From Acidovorax sp. (GTDB taxonomy: Bacteria > Pseudomonadota > Gammaproteobacteria > Burkholderiales > Burkholderiaceae_C), in contig NZ_JAJTBB010000020.1 in the NCBI RefSeq assembly GCF_021287135.1, positions 89,765-153,764 of the forward strand: DNA of 64,000 bases, given 5' to 3'. Positions 35,401 to 42,827 of this stretch are shown here, one piece after another. The notes beneath the pieces are model-generated. The model worked only from the letters and a program-made list of their open reading frames with translations, did no database searches and was not told where the DNA came from. Each line of letters begins with the position of its first letter. Position 1 is the first letter of the stretch. A program made the position numbers and the translations under genes.

Positions 35401-36446
35401 TGCAGGTCACCACCCCGGGTGGCAGCGCCACGGGCGCCAGCTACACCTTCGTGCAGGCCGCGCCTACGCTGGCCAGCGCCAGCCCCGCCAGCGCTCCCCC
35501 GGCAGGCGGCACCGGCGTGGTGCTCACCGGCACCGGCTTTGTCGGCGTGACGTCCGTCACCTTTGGAGGCACGGCCGCGCCGTCGTTCACCGTGAACAGC
35601 GCCACCCAGATCACCGCCGTCACCCCGGCGCATCCTGCCGGGCCCGCCGCAGTGCAGGTCACCACCGCCGACGGCACGGCCACGCTGGCCAGCGGTTTTG
35701 TCTATGCCGACACCCCCCTCGCCGGAGCCTGCGGCGCGGCGGCCGGCCAGGCTGCCCTGCTGGCGCCTTCCGGCGCGGGGCTGTGCAGCGCCGGCGTGGC
35801 CAGCGCTGTGGCCTCGGCCGATGGAGAACACGCCTGGACCTGCGCGGGCACCCATGGAGGCGCGGATTCGCCGCGCTGCTCGGCGCCCTGGGCCTCGGCC
35901 GGCGGCACCGGCGGGCGTACCGCCCTGGCGCTGCCCGCGACCGGCAACAACGGCTGGACCCTGGGCGAGGCCGCTGTGCAGGGCAGCCTGCCGGCCCCGC
36001 TGCCGCAGGGCGCCAGCTCGCCCTACCTGCCGCTGCAGCTCACGCTGGCCGGCGGTGCGGCAGGGTCGAGCGCGCGGGTCACGGTGCACTACAGCGAGCC
36101 CGTGCCTCCGGGCGCGGTGTACTACAAGCACGGCCCCAGCCCGGAGGGCTTGAACTGCACGGGGGCCACGGCCTGTGCGCAGCCGCACTGGTACCCGCTG
36201 CCGGCCAGCGCCGCCGATTTCGCGGCGGACCGGCGCAGCGTAACGCTGACCCTGACCGACGGCGGCCTGGGCGACAGCGACACCGTGCCCGGCCAGATCA
36301 CGGACCCCGGCATGCCCGTGCTGCTGGCGGTGGAACCGGGCGCGGGCGCAACCCCCGTGCCGGCGCTGGGGCCGTGGGCGCTGGCCTGGCTGGCGCTGGC
36401 GTTGCCCGCACTGGGCGGCGTGGCACGCCGTAAGCTCCGCCGCTGA
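32448..36446 (+). CDS. second large IPT/TIG-repeat surface protein, variant IPTL-like anchor
   Basis: Encodes 1332 residues. Signal peptide (about 1-28); an N-terminal beta-rich domain (about 30-170); eleven consecutive IPT/TIG modules (about 172-1085), each starting like PTVSGVQPAAGPVAGGT; a short Cys-containing segment (about 1090-1145: LCSAGVASAV, HAWTCAGTHGG) found in other IPTL-type proteins; a choice-of-anchor U-type domain; and at about 1304 VPALGPWALAWLALALPAL plus RRKLRR. The anchor has VPxLxxWA in place of IPTLxxWG. Probably a long extracellular fibre or adhesin. A clear terminator follows. Confidence 0.87.
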   Translation: MRTLIYRLAALLMAAFALCGPAAAYMLFDDFAHVYNVTLVSGSGQWLGNRIAVGPNPVTVEEVKINVASRSGTGRLDMQVCEEGSNTTPVNCEPFAMDQLSYGERTFTGTFTAAANSNLWVILRPEVGVPSSYTLALAADDNFGLFSENGGTTWRTGESTVSMRVRGVVAMPPTVVGIAPAEGPTAGGTPVVISGSQLSDVRAVRFGGQNAASFTAESDTRLVATTPAGPAGLAVVELVNDFGTAASATSFNYVNRAAPSIASVQPAQGPASGGTQVVIHGADFDSVTAVRFGGTAVGFTANGSQITAITPAMAPGPVAVEVATPFGTATGSFSALGAPTLSNVSPGYGTQAGGTLVTITGSGLATTTGVTFGGTSANSVTVVNDGQITAVTPASTGASVVPMVVTTLGGTSNPVIFEYTAVPVLDSISPAQVSVAGGSTVTLNGQNLAGASVSVDGMGISWISRTATQITFTAPARSAGSSEVRVTSLGGSSQPLVLTYVGPPSVSGVQPAAGPVAGGTAVLVYGQGFLGTSSVAFGGTPAPQFTVVSDTLIDAVAPAHAAGAVSLVVTTVGGTGNVGYTYNYPQPTVSGFAPQTGPVPGGTAVTITGTGFTGALGVRFGGTLAPSMTVRSDTQITATTPAGTPGNAVVSVVTPGGQTDASARFTYVTTPTLTAVQPSSGPVAGGTQVLLSGSGFTGATAVSFGGTPAPSFTVNGDSQITATAPAHAAGNAAVQVTTPGGVASGATFAYVAAPVITAVQPNRGPLAGGSTVLISGSGLSGVVDVRFGGTAAIGWTVLSDSQLNVTLPDHAAGAVPLEVVTHSGTAAGGTFTFAPPPAITGLAPDAGPAGQATPVVITGTGFTGAIVVGFGTALAPSFTVDSDTQITATTPGSQPPGSVPVKVATPAGSATSAMSYLFAPTPVVSAVTPLQGPATGSATVTLTGSGFTRATELRFGTVPAASFTVDSDTQITAVTPAHAAGTAALQVTTPGGSATGASYTFVQAAPTLASASPASAPPAGGTGVVLTGTGFVGVTSVTFGGTAAPSFTVNSATQITAVTPAHPAGPAAVQVTTADGTATLASGFVYADTPLAGACGAAAGQAALLAPSGAGLCSAGVASAVASADGEHAWTCAGTHGGADSPRCSAPWASAGGTGGRTALALPATGNNGWTLGEAAVQGSLPAPLPQGASSPYLPLQLTLAGGAAGSSARVTVHYSEPVPPGAVYYKHGPSPEGLNCTGATACAQPHWYPLPASAADFAADRRSVTLTLTDGGLGDSDTVPGQITDPGMPVLLAVEPGAGATPVPALGPWALAWLALALPALGGVARRKLRR

Positions 36447-36455
36447 CACGTCCTG

Positions 36456-36489
36456 CCGGCGCCGGCTTCCCCGGCGCCGGTGGCCTTTT
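36456..36489 (+). terminator. terminator after the second surface-protein gene
   Basis: CCGGCGCCGG (36456-36465) and CCGGCGCCGG (36471-36480), a self-complementary stem with a 5-base loop, followed by TGGCCTTTT. It lies 10 bp after the stop codon and closes the cassette before the MFS gene. Confidence 0.75.
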
Positions 36490-36570
36490 GGCGCCCCGGC
36501 GGCACGGCCTGCGGGGGATGGAGGAAAATCGCGGCTTCCCTCCAACCGCCTGGCTCCACAGCGCACCACC

Positions 36571-37815
36571 GTGCCGCAGCAATCTCCCTCCTCTCCGCAG
36601 CAGCCCCCCGTTCCCCGCACCGATGCGATGACCCCGCTGGAGCGCCGCTCCAGCATCAGCCTGGCGCTCATCTTTGCGCTGCGCATGCTCGGCCTGTTCC
36701 TGGTGCTGCCCGTGTTTGCCCTGGAAGCCCGCAAGTACCCTGGCGGGGACGACCCCGCCCTGGTGGGCCTGGCCATGGGCGTTTACGGCCTGACCCAGGC
36801 CGTGCTGCAGCTGCCCCTGGGAATCGCATCCGACCGCTTCGGCCGCAAGCGCGTCATCGTGCTGGGGCTGCTGGTGTTTGCCGGGGGCAGCCTGCTGGCC
36901 GCGCTGGCCGACTCGCTCACCGGGCTGCTGGTGGGCCGGGCCCTGCAGGGTGCCGGCGCCGTCTCGGCGGCCGTGACCGCCTTGCTGGCCGACCAGACGC
37001 GCGACGCCGTGCGCACCAAGGCCATGGCCCTGGTGGGGGGCAGCATCGGGCTGATGTTTGCCGTGGCGCTGGTGCTGGCGCCGGCGCTGGCCGCCCGCGT
37101 GGGGCTGCCGGGGTTGTTCGGCCTGACGTGCGCGCTGGCGCTGGCGGGCATCGCCGTGGTGGTCTGGTGGGTGCCAGCGGAACCCGCCCAGCATGCGGAC
37201 GCGCCCCGCGGCCGCCTGGCAGACGTGTGGCGCCACCCGGACCTGCTGCGCCTGAACCTGGGCGTGTTCGTGCTGCACACGGTGCAGCTGGCCATGTGGG
37301 TGGCCGTGCCGGCGCTGCTGGTGCAGGCAGGCCTGGCCAAGAGCGCGCATTGGCAGGTCTACCTGCCGGCCGTCGTGCTGTCGTTTGGCGCGATGGGCGG
37401 CCTGTTTGCGCTGGAGCGCGCGGGCCGGCTGCGCGCCGCGCTGCTGGGTGCGATTGCCCTGGTGCTGCTGGTGCAGCTGGGCCTGGGCCTGCTGGCGGCC
37501 AGCGGCGCGGCGCCCACGCTGTGGGTGCTCGGGCCCCTCATGTTCTTGTTCTTCTGCGGTTTCAATGCCCTGGAGGCGACCCAGCCCAGCCTGGTCTCAC
37601 GCATGGCCCCCGCGGCCCTGCGGGGCGCGGCCCTGGGGAGCTACAACACGCTGCAGTCGCTGGGCCTGTTTGCCGGAGGCGCCCTGGGCGGGGCGCTGGC
37701 GAAGTGGACCGGCCCCACCGGGCTGTTTGCGGCCACGGCGGTGCTGTGCGCTGCGTGGCTGGTCTTGACGTGGCCCTTGCGCCCCGTGGGCCGCGGCGGC
37801 ACGGGCGGCCACTGA
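36571..37815 (+). CDS. MFS transporter, YajR-like
   Basis: Encodes 414 residues from a GTG, with twelve hydrophobic segments. The MFS motif A region reads LPLGIASDRFGRKRVIVLGLLVF. The cytoplasmic loop between halves (VPAEPAQHADAPRGRLADVWRHPDLLRLN) and the length fit the YajR-like branch, but without the extra C-terminal domain of E. coli YajR. Substrate unknown, probably an exporter. In Burkholderiales this transporter is usually next to ssb and opposite uvrA; here the surface-protein cassette separates it from uvrA. The stop codon overlaps the first base of the second 270-bp element. Confidence 0.88.
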   Translation: MPQQSPSSPQQPPVPRTDAMTPLERRSSISLALIFALRMLGLFLVLPVFALEARKYPGGDDPALVGLAMGVYGLTQAVLQLPLGIASDRFGRKRVIVLGLLVFAGGSLLAALADSLTGLLVGRALQGAGAVSAAVTALLADQTRDAVRTKAMALVGGSIGLMFAVALVLAPALAARVGLPGLFGLTCALALAGIAVVVWWVPAEPAQHADAPRGRLADVWRHPDLLRLNLGVFVLHTVQLAMWVAVPALLVQAGLAKSAHWQVYLPAVVLSFGAMGGLFALERAGRLRAALLGAIALVLLVQLGLGLLAASGAAPTLWVLGPLMFLFFCGFNALEATQPSLVSRMAPAALRGAALGSYNTLQSLGLFAGGALGGALAKWTGPTGLFAATAVLCAAWLVLTWPLRPVGRGGTGGH

Positions 37816-38084
37816 GAACCTGTTCAAGGTCTTTTCGGGGTCGCACAAGCACCTTGCCGGGATGGGATGCAAGGCGCGGTGCGCGGCCAATAGCCCGGCT
37901 ATTGGCAAGCGCCGCAACGCCGCAGACCGCCCGGCAAGGCCCTTGCCCGAAGGGTTGGAGTGAAATCGGGCGGGTGCACGCCCCAGCTGCTTGCATGGGC
38001 ATGAGCCCATGCGGCGCACCCGGAGCCTCCACCCATCCCGATGGCACTCCAATGCGATCCCCGAAAAGATCTTGAACAGGTTCT
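37815..38084. mobile_element. 270-bp non-coding element, copy 2 (opposite orientation)
   Basis: Ends: AGAACCTGTTCAAGGTCTTT... (37815-37840) and its inverse complement (38059-38084), 25 of 26 matching. Same length as copy 1 (3245-3514) and reads as its inverse complement. The central hairpin (37886-37906, GCCAATAG/CTATTGGC) differs from that of copy 1 at three paired positions, each compensated. The side hairpin (37993-38012) is conserved with a changed loop. It sits between the MFS stop and the ssb start, 90 bp upstream of ssb. Confidence 0.85.
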
Positions 38085-38174
38085 GAGACCCCCATTGCGG
38101 CACAATGCTGCGTTTTGGCGCCCGGAATCTTTCCCCAAATCCGGCGCTTTCAACCCTGAAGGCAGAGAAGCACC

Positions 38175-38723
38175 ATGGCATCCGTGAACAAAGTCATCAT
38201 CGTCGGCAACCTGGGCCGCGACCCCGAAATGCGCACCTTCCCCAGCGGCGACCAGGTGGCCAATGTGACGATTGCCACCACCGACAAGTGGAAGGACAAG
38301 CAGTCCGGCGAAATGCGCGAAGCCACCGAATGGCACCGCGTGGTCTTCAACGGCCGCCTGGCGGAAATTGCCGGCCAGTACCTGCGCAAGGGCTCGCAGG
38401 TGTACGTGGAAGGCAGCCTGCGCACCCGCAAGTGGACCGACCAGAACGGCGTGGAAAAGTACAGCACCGAAATCCGCGCCGACCAGATGCAGATGCTGGG
38501 CAGCCGCCAGGGCATGGGTGGCCAGGGCGGCGGCCAGCAAGGCGGCTATGACGACGGCTACGGCGACCAGGGTGGCGGCGGCTACGACCAGGCGCCGCGC
38601 CGCGCCGCGCCCGCGCCGCGCCCGATGGCGGCCCCGGCTCCCCGCCCCGCGCCCGCCCCGGTGCAGCAGGCGCCCCGCGCCGCGTCGGGTTTCGACGACA
38701 TGGACGACGACATTCCCTTCTGA
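38175..38723 (+). CDS. ssb: single-stranded DNA-binding protein
   Basis: Encodes 182 residues. Coats single-stranded DNA in replication and repair. OB-fold begins [20 protein letters not shown], with [21 protein letters not shown]; a Gly/Gln/Pro/Ala-rich linker; and the C-terminal acidic tip MDDDIPF that recruits partner proteins. Full length. Followed by a strong terminator. Its leader is shortened to 90 bp by the 270-bp element, which may supply or separate its promoter. Confidence 0.97.
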   Translation: MASVNKVIIVGNLGRDPEMRTFPSGDQVANVTIATTDKWKDKQSGEMREATEWHRVVFNGRLAEIAGQYLRKGSQVYVEGSLRTRKWTDQNGVEKYSTEIRADQMQMLGSRQGMGGQGGGQQGGYDDGYGDQGGGGYDQAPRRAAPAPRPMAAPAPRPAPAPVQQAPRAASGFDDMDDDIPF

Positions 38724-38771
38724 CGCCCCGTACGCAGCCGCAGGCCTGGCCTTGCGGCACGTTCCCCTCGC

Positions 38772-38804
38772 AAGCCCGCGGCCTGTGCCGCGGGCTTTTC
38801 TTTT
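38772..38804 (+). terminator. rho-independent terminator after ssb
   Basis: AAGCCCGCGGC-CTGT-GCCGCGGGCTT followed by TTCTTTT. Strong 11-bp stem with a T-rich tail, about 50 bp after the stop. Confidence 0.88.
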
Positions 38805-38884
38805 GCTGCCGCCGCCGGGCGCTCCGGGCCGGCGCGGCGTGCTGGGGGCGGGGCGTTATACCCGGGTTAATGCGCGGCCCACCC

Positions 38885-38934
38885 CCCCAAAACGTCCAGT
38901 GCGGCGTGGCCGCGACGCTGCCCACATTTTGGGG
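38885..38934. repeat. 50-bp inverted repeat in the ssb-downstream gap
   Basis: CCCCAAAACGT at the left and ACATTTTGGGG at the right, with a second imperfect dyad (CAGTGCGGCG / CGCGACGCTG) inside. The remainder of the 325-bp gap (38724-39048) holds the ssb terminator and nothing else I recognise. Confidence 0.6.
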
Positions 38935-39048
38935 TGCCGCAACCGTGGAACTCGGGGATGATCGCGGCCTTGCCGTGCAGCGCCCGCTTCTGATCCGCGG
39001 GCGCATGCCATCCAAAACCAATTCCAACAGCCACAGAGAGGGGTTTCC

Positions 39049-39627
39049 ATGCCAGGCTTCGTCCGCAAGATTTTGATTTTCATCACCGGCTACGCGTGGC
39101 TCGCGCTGCTTGCCGGGCCCGGCATGATCGGCCTGTCGCTCTACAGCGGCTGGAAGGCCGAAGGGGACCACGCCTACACCGCCCGCGAGAGCCTGCAGAG
39201 CGTGGCGGGCACGGTGACGGGGGCGTCGGAGGTGACCGTCAAGCGCAAGCGCCGCGCCACCAAGAAGTACTACGAAATCAGCGTCCAGCCCGACACGGCG
39301 GGTGCCGAGGTGCGCAAGCTGCGCATCGACCACGGCACGCCGCAGGAGCTGGTGGCCAACCTGATCGACGAGAAGGTCACGGCGCTGGTGGATCACGGCG
39401 ACAACGACCTGGTGTACAACGTGGCCGTGGGCGGCAAGTCCGTGATCAGCTACGAGGCCACGAAGCAGCGCCTCCAGGCCGAGGCCGAGTCCTCCGCAAA
39501 ATCCTTCAGCGGCGCGGGCGCGTGGATCGTGGCGGCCTTCCTGACGCTGCTGGGTGCTGCCGGCGTCTGGGCCAACCGCAAGTTGCGCGCGGCCGACACC
39601 GCAGCGCAGCAGCTCAGCGCGGCCTGA
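39049..39627 (+). CDS. membrane protein with two transmembrane segments, unknown function
   Basis: Encodes 192 residues. One hydrophobic segment near the N-terminus (IFITGYAWLALLAGPGMIGL), about 120 residues of mixed, charged sequence including KRKRRATKKYY, and a second hydrophobic segment (AWIVAAFLTLLGAAGVW) before a short tail. The plan resembles DUF3592-like proteins but I would not commit to that. The ribosome site AGAGAGGGG is good. It lies 94 bp before the Bax-inhibitor-like gene, in the same direction. Cell-envelope role unknown. Confidence 0.7.
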   Translation: MPGFVRKILIFITGYAWLALLAGPGMIGLSLYSGWKAEGDHAYTARESLQSVAGTVTGASEVTVKRKRRATKKYYEISVQPDTAGAEVRKLRIDHGTPQELVANLIDEKVTALVDHGDNDLVYNVAVGGKSVISYEATKQRLQAEAESSAKSFSGAGAWIVAAFLTLLGAAGVWANRKLRAADTAAQQLSAA

Positions 39628-39721
39628 TCCTGTTTTCACGCAGAGGGGGGAGGGCCGGCGCCTGGGGCCGCGTCTTCCCGTATCCACAACAACAACCACC
39701 TACCGAGGAAAGAGAGCTGCC

Positions 39722-40435
39722 ATGAACCCCAACGTACTGACCCCGTCCACGCCCGAAGGCGCACCGTTTGAACGGCGCGATTTCATCGTCTCCACCTACC
39801 AGCACCTCGGCGCCGCCATCCTCGCCTTCGTGGCGCTCTCGGCCGTGCTGATGGCCACGGGCGTTTCCGGCACCGCCGCCAAGATGCTGGTGGCCAGCGG
39901 CAACAAGTTCCTGTGGCTGGGCATCATGGGCGCGTTCATGCTCGTGGGGTGGCTGGCGTCGTCCCTGGCCGACCACTCCGACAACCCGCAGACGCAGCGC
40001 ATGGGCCTGGGCCTGTACGTGCTGGCCGAAGGCCTGATCTTCGCGCCCCTGTTCGGCATCGCCCAGCTGGTGGCCCCGGGCGCCATCGGCGCGGCCGCGT
40101 TCATCACGCTGCTGCTGGTGGGGGCGCTCACCTGGACGGCGTTCACGACCAAGACCGATTTCTCCTTCCTGGGCGGCATCCTCAAGGTGGGCGGCCTGGT
40201 GGCCCTGGGCACCATCATCGCGGGCGCCATCTTCGGCTTCAAGCTGGGCATCTGGTTCTCGGGGATCATGGTGCTGTTTGCCGGCGCCTGCGTGCTGTAC
40301 GACACCTCGCGCATCCTGCGCGACTACCCCACGGACCGCCCTGCGGGCGCCGCGCTGCACCTGTTCGCCTCCATCGCCCTGATGCTCTGGTACGTGCTGC
40401 GCATCCTGATCAGCCTGGCGACCAGCGACGACTGA
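39722..40435 (+). CDS. Bax inhibitor-1/YccA-family membrane protein
   Basis: Encodes 237 residues with seven hydrophobic segments, as in BI-1/YccA/YbhL proteins of the TMBIM family (ion channels or modulators of membrane proteases). Recognised pieces: LSAVLMATGVSGTAAKML, then LGLYVLAEGLIFAPLFGIA, and near the end FAGACVLYDTSRILRDYP, with the conserved Asp pair region, and LFASIALMLWYVLRIL. The start MNPNVLTPSTPEG follows GAGGAAAGAGAGCTGCC. Full length. Followed by a dispersed repeat and the convergent mnmA. Confidence 0.9.
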   Translation: MNPNVLTPSTPEGAPFERRDFIVSTYQHLGAAILAFVALSAVLMATGVSGTAAKMLVASGNKFLWLGIMGAFMLVGWLASSLADHSDNPQTQRMGLGLYVLAEGLIFAPLFGIAQLVAPGAIGAAAFITLLLVGALTWTAFTTKTDFSFLGGILKVGGLVALGTIIAGAIFGFKLGIWFSGIMVLFAGACVLYDTSRILRDYPTDRPAGAALHLFASIALMLWYVLRILISLATSDD

Positions 40436-40478
40436 GGCGCCTCCGCCGGCGCCCCGGCTATGCCTTCAAAAAGCGGAA

Positions 40479-40547
40479 TTTTTGAAGAAAATAGGGCTGC
40501 AGCGCTTGCTGCATAAGCGCAAGTAGCTCACTTTTTTATAGCAATCA
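40479..40547. repeat. dispersed ~65-bp palindromic repeat, copy 4 of 6
   Basis: Inverse orientation relative to copy 1: GGGCTGCAGCGCTTGCTGCATAAGCGCAAGTAGCTC and TTTTTTATAGCAAT in pieces. The hairpin AGCGCTT-N7-AAGCGC is clear. It lies between the convergent Bax-inhibitor-like and mnmA genes and overlaps the mnmA stop codon. Confidence 0.75.
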
Positions 40548-41708
40548 GGCCGTGGAGGCGCTGGCGGCCGGTTGCGGCAGGCCGTCTACGGCGGCGATCA
40601 CCCCGCCGCCCAGGCAGACCTCGCCGTCGTACAGCACGGCGCTTTGGCCCGGGGTCACGGCCCACTGGGCCTCGGGGAACTGCAGCGCAAACCCGCCGCC
40701 CGGTGCGGGCTCCAGCGTGCAGGCGGCGTCCTGCTGGCGGTAGCGCGTCTTGGCAGCGTAGGCGCCGGGCGCGGGCGCGTGGCCGGCGCACCAGCTCACG
40801 TCCTGGGCCACCAGGCGGTGCGACAGCAGCCAGGGGTGGTCGTGCCCCTGCACCACGCGCAGCACGTTCTTCTCCAGGTCCTTGCGGGCCACGAACCACG
40901 GCTCGTGCGCGCCGCCACCCCGCTGCGCTCCCTTTTCCTTCACGCCCCCGATGCCCAGCCCCTGGCGCTGGCCCAGCGTGTAGAACGACAGGCCCACATG
41001 CTGGCCTAGCTTGCGCCCCCGGTCGTCCAGGATGGGGCCGGGCGCGTGGCTGATGTAGCGGTTCAAAAACTCGCGGAACGGCCGCTCGCCAATGAAGCAG
41101 ATGCCGGTGGAGTCCTTCTTCCGGGCGTTGGGCAGGCCGATCTCCTCGGCAATGCGGCGCACCTCGGTCTTGTGCAGCTCGCCCACCGGGAACATCGTCT
41201 TGGACAGCTGGGCCTGGTTCAGGCGGTGCAGAAAGTAGCTCTGGTCCTTGCTGGGGTCGAGGCCCTTGAGCAGCTCGAAGAGACCGGTGTGCGCGTTCTG
41301 CCGCACGCGGGCGTAGTGCCCGGTGGCGATCTTTTCGGCGCCCAGGCGCATCGCGTGGTCCAGGAAGGCCTTGAACTTGATCTCCGCGTTGCACAGCACG
41401 TCGGGGTTGGGCGTGCGGCCGGCCTGGTACTCGCGCAGGAACTCGGCGAACACACGGTCCTTGTAGTCGGCTGCGAAGTTCACGTGCTCGATCTCGATGC
41501 CGATCACGTCGGCCACGGCGGCGGCGTCCACGAAGTCGATGTTGGACGAGCAGTACTCGCTGTCGTCGTCGTCTTCCCAGTTTTTCATGAAGATGCCGAC
41601 GACCTCATGCCCCTGCTGTTTGAGCAGGTAGGCGGTCACGGCCGAGTCCACGCCGCCGGACAGGCCGACGACGACGCGGTGTTTGGAGGGTGCAGTCATT
41701 CCCTCCAT
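40545..41708 (-). CDS. mnmA: tRNA-specific 2-thiouridylase
   Basis: Encodes about 387 residues. Inserts sulfur at U34 of tRNAs for Lys, Glu and Gln. PP-loop [16 protein letters not shown], catalytic Cys in [12 protein letters not shown] and second Cys in [12 protein letters not shown], plus TGHYARVRQ and the C-terminal beta-barrel with [16 protein letters not shown]. The start is uncertain: MEG at 41708 or MTAPSKHR at 41699; the GGAGGGA lies too close to the second. It is 8 bp from the stop of the LysR gene on the same strand, so the two may be cotranscribed though functionally unrelated. The stop lies within a dispersed repeat. Confidence 0.96.
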   Translation of the reverse strand: MEGMTAPSKHRVVVGLSGGVDSAVTAYLLKQQGHEVVGIFMKNWEDDDDSEYCSSNIDFVDAAAVADVIGIEIEHVNFAADYKDRVFAEFLREYQAGRTPNPDVLCNAEIKFKAFLDHAMRLGAEKIATGHYARVRQNAHTGLFELLKGLDPSKDQSYFLHRLNQAQLSKTMFPVGELHKTEVRRIAEEIGLPNARKKDSTGICFIGERPFREFLNRYISHAPGPILDDRGRKLGQHVGLSFYTLGQRQGLGIGGVKEKGAQRGGGAHEPWFVARKDLEKNVLRVVQGHDHPWLLSHRLVAQDVSWCAGHAPAPGAYAAKTRYRQQDAACTLEPAPGGGFALQFPEAQWAVTPGQSAVLYDGEVCLGGGVIAAVDGLPQPAASASTA

Positions 41709-41716
41709 TGTATTTT

Positions 41717-42637
41717 TCAGGCCGCCACGGCCTTGCGCGGCCGCACAGAACGCGTGGCCACCAGCAGGTCATACAGCTGCTGCGCGGCCGGCGACAGGGT
41801 TTTGCCCCGGCGCTTGATCAGGCCCATCTGCCGCGTCACCACCGGGTCCACCAGCGGAATGCTGACCAGCGTGGGATGGTCCTTGCCCGGCATGGCCAGG
41901 CTGGGCACGGCCGCCACGCCCAGGCCCGCCTCCACCAGGCCCAGCAGCGTGGTCACGTGCTTGGCCTCGTACAGGCACTGCGGCCGGTCGGGCACGTTGG
42001 CCAGCGCCAGGTCCATCAGCAGGCGGTTGCCCGAGGTCTTGCCCACCGACATGAAGTCGTGCTGGCCCAGCTCGGCCCAGCTCACCTTCTTGCGCCGCGC
42101 CAGCACATGGTCGCGCCGGCAGGCGGCCACGAAGCGCTCGGCCAGCACGGGCTTGAACTCGATCTCGGCCTCCTGGCTGCCGATGAAATTGAGGCCAAAG
42201 TCCGCATCGCCCTGCGCCACGGCCACCAGCACCTCGTTGGCGCTGGCGTCGTGCACCTTCACGCGGATCTTCGGAAAGCGCTCGTGGTAGCGCTTGACCA
42301 CCTGCGGCAGAAAGTAATACACGGCCGAGGGCACGCAGGCAATCGTGACCTCGCCCATGCGCCGCGCGGCCACGTCGCCCAGGCCCATGAGCATGCCGTC
42401 CAGGTCATCCAGCCACACGCGCGTCTTGCGCGCAAAGTCGCGGCCCACGGCCGTGAGCGTGACGCGGCGCGTGGTGCGGTCCAGCAGGCGCACGCCCAGG
42501 GCGTCCTCCAGCTTGTCGATGCGGCGGCTGAAGGCCGGCTGCGACAGGTGAATGGCATCGGCCGCGGCGCGAAAGCTCTGCAGCTCGGCCACGGCGGCAA
42601 AGGCCTGGATGTCGGCGAGGTCGAACTTGACGTTCAT
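41717..42637 (-). CDS. LysR-family regulator, divergent from the PrpF-family gene
   Basis: Encodes 306 residues. HTH region [36 protein letters not shown], then the C-terminal effector domain with [17 protein letters not shown] and [13 protein letters not shown]. The divergent gene encodes a PrpF/4-oxalomesaconate-tautomerase-type enzyme, and the 190 bp between them carry a perfect dyad CAATTC-N7-GAATTG and a 32-bp direct repeat, fitting local control by this regulator. Likely an activator responding to a tricarboxylate or related acid. Confidence 0.9.
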   Translation of the reverse strand: MNVKFDLADIQAFAAVAELQSFRAAADAIHLSQPAFSRRIDKLEDALGVRLLDRTTRRVTLTAVGRDFARKTRVWLDDLDGMLMGLGDVAARRMGEVTIACVPSAVYYFLPQVVKRYHERFPKIRVKVHDASANEVLVAVAQGDADFGLNFIGSQEAEIEFKPVLAERFVAACRRDHVLARRKKVSWAELGQHDFMSVGKTSGNRLLMDLALANVPDRPQCLYEAKHVTTLLGLVEAGLGVAAVPSLAMPGKDHPTLVSIPLVDPVVTRQMGLIKRRGKTLSPAAQQLYDLLVATRSVRPRKAVAA

Positions 42638-42685
42638 TGGAGGGCTCCTTCAGGGGGTTCCAGTCGTGAACCGGCGTTGCGCACC

Positions 42686-42795
42686 GTGCATCAAACCATC
42701 GGAACATTGCAATTCACGAACGGAATTGGAGCATGTAAAAGCACCGCGGCGCTATTGCACACGGTGCATCAATCATTGCCAACAATGCAATTCAC
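42686..42795. promoter_or_regulatory. LysR/prpF intergenic control region: direct repeats and dyad
   Basis: Two direct copies of a 32-bp block (42686-42717 and 42764-42795), 25 of 32 identical, both starting GTGCATCAA and ending GCAATTCAC, 78 bp apart. Between them CAATTC-N7-GAATTG (42710-42728) is a perfect dyad with T-N11-A spacing, the usual LysR contact form. The second repeat ends 32 bp before the prpF ATG. Confidence 0.6.
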
Positions 42796-42827
42796 AGATC
42801 ATCGGCACGGCCGCACCATGCCGGCCC

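Noticed and set aside
33303-36776. Long minus-strand frame opposite the second giant surface protein
   Set aside because: Same reasoning: Arg/Gly/Ala-rich shadow of an IPT-repeat gene.
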